Shown here: in pieces, positions 1 to 9,287 of the stretch
Position numbering within the stretch: the stretch's first letter is position 1
How the letters are laid out: every line of letters begins with the position of its first letter
The notes under the pieces: generated by a model
Told to the model about the DNA's origin: nothing
Seen by the model: the letters and a program-made list of their open reading frames with translations, nothing else
Databases searched by the model: none
Assembly: GCA_021789795.1 (NCBI GenBank)
Contig: JAJYJA010000006.1
Coordinates: forward strand, 1-29,210
DNA from: Deltaproteobacteria bacterium
GTDB lineage: Bacteria; Desulfobacterota; Desulfobulbia; Desulfobulbales; VMSU01
Length of the DNA stretch: 29,210 nt
Direction: 5' to 3'
Program-made: the position numbers and the translations under genes

Positions 1-265
1 AGGCCCCCTTCTCGTGGCCGAACAGCTCGCTCTCTAAAAGCTCGGCCGGGATGGCTCCGCAGTTGATGGGCACGAAGGGATGGTCGCGGCGCGGCCCCTG
101 GGAGTGGAGGGCCCGGGCGATCAGCTCCTTGCCGGTGCCGGACTCGCCCTGCACCAGGATGGTGGTGTCGGTGTCCGTCACCTTGGAGATCAGGGCGAAC
201 AGCCGCCGCATGAGGTCACAGCCGCCGATGATCCCGGCAAAGCCGTCGTAGTTGGTCGAGGTCAT
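1..265 (-). CDS. Sigma-54-dependent transcriptional activator, N-terminal part (cut by window edge)
   Basis: Only the first 88 codons are present; the gene runs off the left edge. Translation from the ATG at 265 starts directly in a sigma-54 AAA+ domain. An IIGGCDLMRRLF helix is followed by Walker A GESGTGKE (about residues 41-48), then the FVPINCGAIP and ESELFGHEKGA segments that lead into the sigma-54 contact loop (GAFTGA in the family), which would lie just outside. An in-frame TAG sits a short way upstream of the ATG, so there is no room for an N-terminal receiver or sensor domain. The protein is thus PspF-like in layout, or controlled by a C-terminal domain or a partner. Such proteins hydrolyse ATP to open sigma-54 RNA polymerase complexes. 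It is divergent from ftsEX-envC. Its targets cannot be told from this window. The family call is firm; the gene identity is unknown. Confidence 0.9.
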   Translation of the reverse strand, partial: MTSTNYDGFAGIIGGCDLMRRLFALISKVTDTDTTILVQGESGTGKELIARALHSQGPRRDHPFVPINCGAIPAELLESELFGHEKGA

Positions 266-581
266 GGGAGTTCCCGGGGAATGGCTCAGGCCGGACGAGC
301 GCTAGCCGTCTAGCCACCGGCGTCGGAAATCCCGTCCGCCAACATTTTTATACGCCCTTTCCCGGACAATATCCATAAAAAATTGGCACCTAGTCAAGTG
401 GTTATGGGGCATTGGCCGGGCCGCAGACGGCATTTTTACCGGCGGGGCGAGGTTGAAGGTTTACGAGTCTGGCCGAACGGGGTATGGTGAGCGGGACTTG
501 GCCTCCGCCCAGGGCAAACGCCCCCCCGACTCCCTGGTCAGACCGGGCTTAATGGCCAGCCAGCCTCCGTCTCGCGAGCCT
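266..581. other. Divergent intergenic region between sigma-54 activator and ftsE
   Basis: About 316 bases with no convincing gene. Positions 330-385 are clearly AT-richer than the surroundings, as expected of a promoter zone. On the minus strand a TATAAA-like hexamer is present near 350, but I see no well-spaced -35 partner for it. On the plus strand the best promoter candidate is at 460-488 and is listed separately. Confidence 0.5.
460..488 (+). promoter_or_regulatory. Candidate sigma-70-type promoter for ftsE-ftsX-envC
   Basis: TTTACG (460-465) and TATGGT (483-488) are separated by exactly 17 bases. Each matches its consensus hexamer at 4 of 6 positions. Transcription would begin near 495, leaving a leader of about 85 bases before the preferred ftsE start at 582. 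If real, it excludes the TTG at 453 as the ftsE start, because that codon lies upstream of the promoter. Confidence 0.4.
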
Positions 582-1289
<708 letters not shown>

Positions 1290-1292
1290 CCC

Positions 1293-2177
1293 ATGAATAC
1301 CGCCCCCATCCTCACCCAAACGGCCCGCAACCTCCGCCAGACCTTGGGCTCCCAAATCATGACCCTGATCACGGTCAGCCTCTCGGTCTTGATCTTCGCC
1401 TTCTTCTGCCTGGTGTTCTTCAACCTGCGGCGGGCGGGGGAACAGTTCGGCGAGTACATCAAGCTGATCGTCTATCTGAACGAAGAGCCCTCCGCCGCCG
1501 AACGGGCGATGCTCGAACAAAAGATCCAAGAGTTCTCGCCGGTGGAGAAAATCGTCTTCAAGTCCCGACAGGAGGCCTTCGAGCAGTTGAGCCGCCAGCT
1601 CGGCCCCGACCGCGACCTGCTCACCGACCTCACCCCCGACTTCCTGCCCCCCTCGATCGAGGTCTATCCGGCCCGGAACCTGAAGGCCATCTCCAAGATC
1701 AAGGAGTTCTCCGACTTTCTGCTCACCCTGCCCAAGGCCAAGAAGGTGCAGTACGGCCGGGAGTGGATCGAACGGCTGGCCACCCTGACCCAACTGGTGC
1801 GGGTGATCGTTTACCTAAGCGGCGGCATCCTGATCCTGACCTCGACCTTCATGGTCTCCAGCACCATCCGCCTGACCGTGGCCACCCGTCAGGGGGAACT
1901 GGAGATCCTCCGGCTGCTGGGCGCCGACTCCACCTATATCCGCGTCCCGCTGTTCCTGGAGGGCCTGTTGCAGGGCGTCCTGGGCCCGGGCCTGGGCTTG
2001 TGCTGCCTGTACCTGATGTTCTTCTGGATCAAGGGCCACTTCCACGGCCACAGCCTGCTCGACACCATCGCCTTCTCCTTCCTGCCCACCCCCCTGATGC
2101 TGCTGATCTTTGTGGCCAGCATCCTGCTCTGCACCGCCGGCAGCCTGATCTCGATCCGCAAGGCCCTGCGCATCTAA
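1293..2177 (+). CDS. ftsX: Cell division membrane protein FtsX
   Basis: Membrane partner of FtsE, 294 residues, usual length. Four hydrophobic segments are visible: about residues 22-45, 169-193, 219-245 and 268-288. Between the first and second lies the large extracytoplasmic domain (about 46-168) that, in the family, binds the periplasmic hydrolase activator. The typical FtsX pattern is present in the second half, with the ATRQGELEILRLLGA segment between TM2 and TM3. FtsX is not a transporter in known systems; it passes the ATPase state of FtsE to EnvC or hydrolases outside. The start ATG is 3 bases after the ftsE stop, and the next gene starts 3 bases after this one, indicating translational coupling. 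Confidence 0.94.
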   Translation: MNTAPILTQTARNLRQTLGSQIMTLITVSLSVLIFAFFCLVFFNLRRAGEQFGEYIKLIVYLNEEPSAAERAMLEQKIQEFSPVEKIVFKSRQEAFEQLSRQLGPDRDLLTDLTPDFLPPSIEVYPARNLKAISKIKEFSDFLLTLPKAKKVQYGREWIERLATLTQLVRVIVYLSGGILILTSTFMVSSTIRLTVATRQGELEILRLLGADSTYIRVPLFLEGLLQGVLGPGLGLCCLYLMFFWIKGHFHGHSLLDTIAFSFLPTPLMLLIFVASILLCTAGSLISIRKALRI

Positions 2178-2180
2178 GCC

Positions 2181-3413
2181 ATGCCCCGTCCCCCGCGCCT
2201 CGCCCCCTTAGTCGTCCTGGCCGCCGTTCTCGCCCTGACGGCGCCCTCTGTGGGGCGGGCCGGCCAGCCGACCCCCGGCCACCAGGACGAGGCCCAGCTC
2301 AAGCAGGTGCAGACCCAGATCCATTCCCAGCGGGACAAACTCGAAGACGCCCGGATCAAGATCTTAAACCTCCGGCAGGAAATCGACCGGATCGCCAGCC
2401 AGATGAAGAAGAGCCAGGCCACCCTGCGGGGCTTGCAAGACGCCCTCCAACGCCAAGAGGCCGGCATCCGGGGCAAGGAGAAGGAGATCGCGGCCCTTGG
2501 CGAGCAGAAGGAGGCGGTGGCGGCGCACGTCAAGAATCGGCTGGCCGCCTTCTACCAGACCGGGGAGGTGGGGATCTTAAACGCCCTGTTCGCCTCCGGC
2601 AATCTGGGCGAGCTGCTCAACCTCCAGGAGTACGTCCAGAAGCTCTTTCAATACGACCGGCAGTCCCTGGGCGAGTTCCGCCGGCAGCTCGACCGCTTGG
2701 CCGCCGCCCAGGCCGAGCTGGTCAAGGGCAAGGAACGCTCCCAGGCCCTGATCGGCCAGGTCAAGGAGGGCGAGGCGGCCCTGGCCAAGAGCCAGGAGGA
2801 GCGGGATAACCTGCTGACCAAGGCCAAGGCCGAGGAGAAGCTCTACCAGCAGGCCTTGCAGTCCCTGGAGGCCGACGCCAAAAGACTCGCCAAGACCATC
2901 GCCCAGGCCCGGCGGGCCGAGGCCCTGGCCGCCAAGCGACGGGCGGCGGCCAAGAAGGACAAGGCCGGGCATCTCCCCCCCGGCGAGCCCGGCACCGGGT
3001 TCGTCGGACAAAAGGGCCGGCTGCCGCCGCCCGCCGTCGGTAAGATCCTGCGCCGGTTCGGGCCGTATCAGGACAATTTCGGCAACCAGTTGCACAACGA
3101 GGGCCTGGACCTGGCGGTGCCGGCCAAGACCGAGGTCAAGGCGATCCACGCCGGGCGGGTGATCTTCGCCGGGTTAATGCCGGGCTACGGCCAGATGGTG
3201 ATCGTCGACCACGGCGACCAGTACTACAGCCTGGCCTCCGGCCTGACGGCCCTTAAGAAGAAAAAGGGCGACCAGGTGCGGGCCGGCGAGGAGATCGGTC
3301 TCTCCGGCGGCGACGAGGGCGGGGGCCACCCCGGCCTGCATCTGGAGATCCGGCACGGCTCCACGGCCCTCGACCCCCTGCTCTGGTTCGACTCCCGCCG
3401 GCTCAAGCCGTAA
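2181..3413 (+). CDS. envC: EnvC-like murein hydrolase activator (coiled coil plus degenerate LytM/M23 domain)
   Basis: Secreted protein of 410 residues. Residues 1-27 form a signal peptide with a hydrophobic core; residues about 38-250 are a long charged coiled coil; residues about 285-405 are a LytM/peptidase M23 fold. Two zinc positions are altered: the His of the HxxxD motif is Asn306 (NEGLD, with Asp310 kept) and the first His of the HxH motif is Gly385 (His387 kept). The domain should therefore not cleave peptidoglycan. This matches the EnvC/NlpD type, which switch on septal N-acetylmuramoyl-L-alanine amidases. Its position right after ftsE-ftsX fits E. coli biochemistry, where FtsX recruits EnvC through its coiled coil. 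The partner amidase is not in this window. The name rests on domain layout and neighbours rather than close sequence likeness. Confidence 0.85.
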   Translation: MPRPPRLAPLVVLAAVLALTAPSVGRAGQPTPGHQDEAQLKQVQTQIHSQRDKLEDARIKILNLRQEIDRIASQMKKSQATLRGLQDALQRQEAGIRGKEKEIAALGEQKEAVAAHVKNRLAAFYQTGEVGILNALFASGNLGELLNLQEYVQKLFQYDRQSLGEFRRQLDRLAAAQAELVKGKERSQALIGQVKEGEAALAKSQEERDNLLTKAKAEEKLYQQALQSLEADAKRLAKTIAQARRAEALAAKRRAAAKKDKAGHLPPGEPGTGFVGQKGRLPPPAVGKILRRFGPYQDNFGNQLHNEGLDLAVPAKTEVKAIHAGRVIFAGLMPGYGQMVIVDHGDQYYSLASGLTALKKKKGDQVRAGEEIGLSGGDEGGGHPGLHLEIRHGSTALDPLLWFDSRRLKP

Positions 3414-3437
3414 ACCGGGCCGGGGCTCGCTCTCCGC

Positions 3438-4685
3438 CTACCGGCCGGCTTGTTTTCCCCACCTGTTCCTGAGCCGCTTTATGGCCTCCACCACCTGCCC
3501 CCGGTCGCCGAAGGCCGAGAGCCGGAAATAGCCCTCGCCGCTGGGCCCGAAGCCGCTGCCCGGGGTGCCCACCACCTGGCACTCGGCCAGCAGCCGGTCG
3601 AAAAACTCCCAGCTTCCCAGGCCGCCAGGCGTCTTAAGCCAGATGTAGGGGGCGTTCACCCCCCCGTAGCAGACGATCCCCGCCTCCGACAGCCCCGCGC
3701 GGATCAGGCGGGCGTTTTCCATGTAGAAGTCGATGGTCTCCTGCACCTGGGGGGCGCCCTCCTCCGAATAGACCGCCGCCGCCGCCCGCTGCACCGGGTA
3801 GGAGACCCCGTTGAACTTGGTGCACTGCCGCCGGTTCCACAACCGGTTCAAGGCGATTCGCTCTCCTTGGGCGGTGATGGCGGAGAGCCCCTCCGGCACC
3901 ACGGTCAGGCCGCAGCGCACCCCGGTGAAGCCGGCGGTCTTGGAGAAGGAACGAAACTCGATGGCGCACTTCCGGGCGCCCGGAAGCTCGTAGATCGAGT
4001 GCGGCACGCCGGGCTCGGTGATGAAGGCCTCGTAGGCGGCGTCGAAGAGGATGATCGCCTGGGAGTCGAGGGCGTAATCGACCCAGCCCTGCAACTGCTC
4101 CCGGCTGGCCACGGCGCCGGTGGGGTTGTTGGGGTAGCAGAGGTAGATGAGATCGACCCGCTCCGCCGGGAAGGCGGGGGCGAAGTGGTTCTCGGCGGTG
4201 CAGGGCATGTACACCAGGCCCTGGTAATAACCCCGCTCATCGGCCTCGCCGGTGCGGCCCGCCATGACGTTGGTGTCGTTGTAGACCGGATAGACCGGGT
4301 CGCAGATCGCCACCCGGTTGCCGAGGTCGAAGATGTCTAGGATATTGGCGGTGTCGCACTTCGAGCCGTCGGAGATGAAGACCTCGCTGGCGGCCAGCTC
4401 GACGCCTAAGGGCCGGTACGACTTGTCGATGATGGTGTCGATCAGCCAGTCGTAGCCCTGCTCGGGGCCGTAGCCGTGGAAGGTGCCGGCCTGGGCCAGC
4501 TCGTCCACCCCCTGGTGAAAGGCCCGGATCACCGCCGGCGCCAGGGGCCGGGTGACATCGCCGATCCCCAGCCGGATGATCTGGGCCTGGGGGTGGGCAG
4601 CGGCAAAGGCCTTGACCCGCCGGGCGATCTCCGGGAACAGGTATCCGGCCTTGAGTTTCAGGTAGTTGTCGTTTAAGCGGGCCAT
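3438..4685 (-). CDS. dapL: LL-diaminopimelate aminotransferase DapL
   Basis: PLP-dependent class I/II aminotransferase of 415 residues, the usual DapL length. It converts tetrahydrodipicolinate to LL-diaminopimelate in one step, using glutamate as amino donor and skipping the succinylated or acetylated intermediates. Visible marks are the N-terminal LFPEIARRV segment, GIGDVTRPLAP, SDGSKCD, NNPTGA (Asn185), DAAYEAF (Asp215, Tyr218) and SFSKTAGFTG with the Schiff-base Lys249. The FTGVR continuation is typical of DapL. The enzyme is known from plants, Chlamydiae, Desulfobacterota and others. It lies tail to tail with envC (24 bases apart) and is divergent from clpB. Strong ribosome site GGAGGAG just upstream of the ATG. 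Its product feeds the MurE step encoded further along in this window, after epimerisation. Confidence 0.95.
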   Translation of the reverse strand: MARLNDNYLKLKAGYLFPEIARRVKAFAAAHPQAQIIRLGIGDVTRPLAPAVIRAFHQGVDELAQAGTFHGYGPEQGYDWLIDTIIDKSYRPLGVELAASEVFISDGSKCDTANILDIFDLGNRVAICDPVYPVYNDTNVMAGRTGEADERGYYQGLVYMPCTAENHFAPAFPAERVDLIYLCYPNNPTGAVASREQLQGWVDYALDSQAIILFDAAYEAFITEPGVPHSIYELPGARKCAIEFRSFSKTAGFTGVRCGLTVVPEGLSAITAQGERIALNRLWNRRQCTKFNGVSYPVQRAAAAVYSEEGAPQVQETIDFYMENARLIRAGLSEAGIVCYGGVNAPYIWLKTPGGLGSWEFFDRLLAECQVVGTPGSGFGPSGEGYFRLSAFGDRGQVVEAIKRLRNRWGKQAGR

Positions 4686-4746
4686 GTCTCTCCTCCTTCC
4701 TCAATCTCGATGGTTCCCGGACGAACCGGGGCCTCTCCGCAGGCCC

Positions 4747-4775
4747 TGATTAGAAGATTTGCCGGGGTTTGTCAA
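4747..4775 (-). promoter_or_regulatory. Candidate promoter for dapL
   Basis: On the minus strand a perfect TTGACA (plus coordinates 4770-4775) is followed by TCTAAT (4749-4754, spacing 15) or by TAATCA (4747-4752, spacing 17). The TCTAAT hexamer matches the -10 consensus at 5 of 6 positions but is spaced short; the other is better spaced but weaker. This would give a leader of about 55 bases before the dapL ATG at 4685. Confidence 0.45.
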
Positions 4776-4818
4776 TGCCGGCGTCGGCGGAGATCGGGCC
4801 TTCGCCCTTCGCCGTCGC

Positions 4819-4847
4819 TTGACAGCCCCGGCGGCGGGGCTTATCTG
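4819..4847 (+). promoter_or_regulatory. Candidate clpB promoter with a palindrome in its spacer
   Basis: TTGACA (4819-4824) and TATCTG (4842-4847) are separated by exactly 17 bases. The spacer, together with the last base of the -35 hexamer, forms a perfect inverted repeat AGCCCC-N6-GGGGCT (4824-4841), well placed for a repressor. It is not the CIRCE sequence bound by HrcA, nor an HspR-type HAIR site. A second small palindrome, GCCGC-AA-GCGGC, lies in the leader at 4867-4878. Confidence 0.5.
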
Positions 4848-4905
4848 TTTGCATACTTGAAAATGGGCCGCAAGCGGCACCTCCCCTCACCAACGGAGAA
4901 AAAAC

Positions 4906-7494
<2,589 letters not shown>

Positions 7495-7897
7495 GGAGGA
7501 GGCCGGGGAAGGCTGCCTAACTTCGGCTCTTCGCTCAAACGGAATCGGCACCAAGGACTGGGCAAAAAGTCTCCTTGCAAACACTCCGGCCCTGTCCCGA
7601 CAAGCCGGGCCAGCTCTGCTTGACATATCATGCTCAACCTGCCAATATCGAAAACATGGAAGCCTCTTGCAACATGATCAAGGCAACCGAATATAACAAG
7701 TTGATCTTAAGTTGTTTATGTCAGTTAAGGGTGGTGATTTCGCCAAAAGACAAAGCTTGGGAAGGGCCTTTGACCTCAGCGTTGAGCATCTTCTTCTCTA
7801 ATGATGAGCCCAAGCGCTACTTGCAGGAACCAACCGGTAACTTGGCGTAACGAGTCAGGCATGTGGGAAATAGCAAACAATTGCAGGATGGTGCAAT
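7495..7897. other. AT-richer intergenic stretch between clpB and the toxin-antitoxin pair
   Basis: About 400 bases with no gene I can support. A GC-rich hairpin CCGGC/GCCGG (7586-7608) might end clpB transcription, but no T-tract follows. A frame of 91 codons (7575-7850) exists but has a non-ATG start, no clear ribosome site and no recognisable domain. A TTGACA at about 7622 has no good -10 partner. From about 7620 onward the base composition drops well below that of neighbouring genes, suggesting imported DNA. Confidence 0.5.
7880..7897 (+). promoter_or_regulatory. Inverted repeat overlapping the ribosome site of the antitoxin gene
   Basis: A perfect ATTGCA-N6-TGCAAT repeat ends exactly one base before the antitoxin ATG. 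The loop contains the Shine-Dalgarno-like AGGATGG (overlapping the arms slightly). It could be an operator for autoregulation by the antitoxin or toxin-antitoxin complex, as is usual for RelB/Phd-type systems, or an RNA hairpin that limits initiation. Confidence 0.45.
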
Positions 7898-8101
7898 ATG
7901 GGTCAGGTACAATACATCTCGGACGAGAACAACAATGTCACCGGCGTTATCGTGCCTATTGATCTTTGGCATGAATTGCAGGCGGAGAAGGAAACTGCCT
8001 ATCTGCTGGAAGGCGAGGCAATGAGAGAGCGCCTGTTGCAGGCGAGAAAACGCCAGACAGGAATGCCGTTTGAGGAAGTCTGTGAAAAACTTGGAGTTTG
8101 A
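7898..8101 (+). CDS. Antitoxin of a type II toxin-antitoxin pair (RelB/Phd-like)
   Basis: Small acidic protein of 67 residues. It begins with a short beta-rich part (GQVQYISDENNNVTGVIVPI) and continues with helices ending in FEEVCEKLGV. This pattern occurs in short antitoxins paired with Txe/YoeB toxins; it is shorter than the classic YefM (about 83 residues). In such pairs the N-terminal part dimerises and binds the operator, and the C-terminal part wraps and blocks the toxin. The toxin gene overlaps its end by 20 bases, and an inverted repeat sits directly before its ATG. Both are normal for an autoregulated operon. No other antitoxin candidate is nearby. Function is assigned mainly from the partner and from the general fold pattern. 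Confidence 0.82.
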   Translation: MGQVQYISDENNNVTGVIVPIDLWHELQAEKETAYLLEGEAMRERLLQARKRQTGMPFEEVCEKLGV

Positions 8102-8339
8102 TCCGGCGGCCTTTGAGGATCTGATCTGGTGGATTGAGCAGGATCGCAAGAAGGCTCTCCGCATTGTCAAGCTGGTCAAGGAAGTACAGCGGCACCCCTT
8201 TGAAGGTGCCGGCAAGCCGGAAGCGTTAAAACACGATCTGTCCGGTTGCTGGTCTCGCCGCATCGACGACGCGCACCGACTGGTGTACGAAGTTCTGGAA
8301 GACAAGATCAGGATTCTTGCCTGCCGGTATCATTATTGA
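8082..8339 (+). CDS. Txe/YoeB family mRNA endonuclease toxin
   Basis: Toxin of 85 residues, matching YoeB (about 84). YoeB binds the ribosome and cleaves mRNA in the A site. The C-terminal half carries the family core: FEGAGKPEALKHDLSGCWSRRI, then DDAHRLVYEVL, then the terminal ACRYHY. In YoeB the conserved Glu, Arg, His and terminal Tyr of these segments form the active site, and they are all present, so the toxin looks intact. I choose the GTG at 8082 because GAGGA lies 5-6 bases upstream and the resulting N-terminus has YoeB length; a TTG at 8070 would add four residues. The stop TGA (8337-8339) lies inside the terminus of a repeat element. Base composition is more AT-rich than the flanking housekeeping genes, consistent with transfer. 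Confidence 0.92.
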   Translation: MKNLEFDPAAFEDLIWWIEQDRKKALRIVKLVKEVQRHPFEGAGKPEALKHDLSGCWSRRIDDAHRLVYEVLEDKIRILACRYHY

Positions 8340-8492
8340 TGGTCTCGCAGAAAGGTAGCCGACAGCGCCTCAGATGCACGAAGCCAGCCGGCGAGCTATA
8401 CTTTTGCGGTATGTGAGCAGGCTGGTGACCAAGCAGATGGGGCGCGACGGGACAGTTACGTTGTTTAGTGAACGGCGTCTAGCGAGACCATC
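8338..8492. repeat. 155-bp element with 11-bp perfect terminal inverted repeats
   Basis: GATGGTCTCGC (8338-8348) is repeated in perfect inverse at 8482-8492. The first 30 or so bases (starting at 8336, TTGATGGTCTCGCAGAAAGG and onward) match the end of the repeat at 25114-25263 read on the minus strand, with about five substitutions. This places both in one family. There is no open frame inside and no obvious target duplication at the flanks, so it may be old or only partly related. It lies between the convergent toxin and PilZ genes. A simple terminator is unlikely because the arms are 133 bases apart. Confidence 0.6.
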
Positions 8493-8504
8493 CCGCCCAA
8501 CGGA

Positions 8505-9164
8505 TCAGCAGTAAGAAACAACCGCGCCGGGCAGGGACTCTTCCTGGCCGTGCTGGTCGATCACCGTCTCCAGCAGGTCTCGTTGCAGCAGGGAGAGAGA
8601 GGCGAAGCGGACGCCGCAGCGCCGGTCGCCCTCCCGGGAGTCGGACAGCGGTCGGTCGGAGACGATCTGGGCCGGCAGGCCGGTGATGGCGAAGTTGTCG
8701 CCCCGGATGTCCATCTGGATCGTCCGGCGCGGCCAGGCGGAGGCGCCGTTGTGGCTGAAGGACAGCCCCTTGTGGCTTAAGTCGAGGATGAGCCCCGAGG
8801 GCCGCGCCTGGTTGGCGATCAGGGCGCTGGCCTGGCCGCGCAGCCGGTAACGGGCCGCCTCCCGGCGCTCCGAGGCGATGGGCCACAGCCGCCGCTTGAA
8901 GATCTGGGCCGGGCACTTGGGGTGGTTTAGGCCGTAAACCTTGTGATGGGTCAGGATCTGGGTCAACTTGCGGTCGGAAAACACCGCCGGGCTGCGCTTG
9001 GCCACGAAGACGATGCAGTCGGCGCACACCCCGTGGACGCTGACCGTGTAGTTCAAGGCCTCGGCGTGTTCCCAGCATGGCGTCTCGGGGTGCCGGCGCG
9101 CCACGCAGCCGTCGCCGCTACAGCGCATAATCTCCCAACAGGGCTTCTCACTGACCAACGTCAT
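8505..9164 (-). CDS. PilZ-domain protein with N-terminal cysteine module
   Basis: Soluble protein of 219 residues with two parts. Residues 1-90 carry seven cysteines (9, 15, 20, 30, 47, 50, 84), including CWEIMRC, PCWEH and CADC. This arrangement suggests a zinc or Fe-S binding module, but I do not recognise a named domain. Residues about 98-205 are a PilZ domain: RREAAR (R101xxxR105) and DLSHKG (D128xS130xxG133) match the two-part cyclic di-GMP binding signature. It probably senses cyclic di-GMP, possibly combined with a redox or metal signal. It lies 123 bases downstream of the histidine kinase on the same strand. It has its own strong ribosome site (GGGGGAGG), so it may be cotranscribed or separately expressed. 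The PilZ call is firm; role and target are unknown. Confidence 0.85.
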   Translation of the reverse strand: MTLVSEKPCWEIMRCSGDGCVARRHPETPCWEHAEALNYTVSVHGVCADCIVFVAKRSPAVFSDRKLTQILTHHKVYGLNHPKCPAQIFKRRLWPIASERREAARYRLRGQASALIANQARPSGLILDLSHKGLSFSHNGASAWPRRTIQMDIRGDNFAITGLPAQIVSDRPLSDSREGDRRCGVRFASLSLLQRDLLETVIDQHGQEESLPGAVVSYC

Positions 9165-9213
9165 CGTTTCCTCCCCCTCGCAAAAGGTTGTAGGCCTGAC
9201 AACTCGGGTGTGA

Positions 9214-9244
9214 AATATGTTGGGACTTGCTTACCACATGTCAA
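9214..9244 (-). promoter_or_regulatory. Weak candidate promoter for the PilZ gene
   Basis: On the minus strand a perfect TTGACA (9239-9244) precedes CATATT (9214-9219, 4 of 6 matches) by 19 bases, which is longer than ideal. It lies in the 123-base gap after the kinase gene, next to a nine-T run (minus strand), and would leave a leader of about 45 bases. Confidence 0.3.
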
Positions 9245-9287
9245 CCCTGGGCTCCACAAAAAAAAATGCCAGGGAAAATCAGGGGGG

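Noticed and set aside
383..400. TTGGCAC as a sigma-54 promoter -24 element near the sigma-54 activator
   Set aside because: No GC-containing -12 element at the required spacing.
453..581. N-terminal extension of ftsE from a TTG at 453
   Set aside because: The extra 43 residues do not look like FtsE and the codon lies upstream of the only plausible promoter (460-488).
1763..2809. Long plus-strand frame across ftsX and envC
   Set aside because: Shadow of two well-supported genes; Pro/Arg/Gly-rich low-complexity translation typical of GC-rich alternative frames.
4856..4889. CTTGAAA as a sigma-32 heat-shock promoter for clpB
   Set aside because: The only CCCC-containing candidate for the -10 is about 20 bases away, too far, and matches poorly.
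7575..7850. 91-codon frame between clpB and the antitoxin
   Set aside because: Non-ATG start, no ribosome site, no recognisable domain and codon use unlike a real gene; best treated as intergenic.
9245..9275. CCCTGG/CCAGGG inverted repeat with a nine-A run, as a terminator between kinase and PilZ genes
   Set aside because: The homopolymer lies inside the loop, not after the stem, on either strand; not a normal intrinsic terminator.
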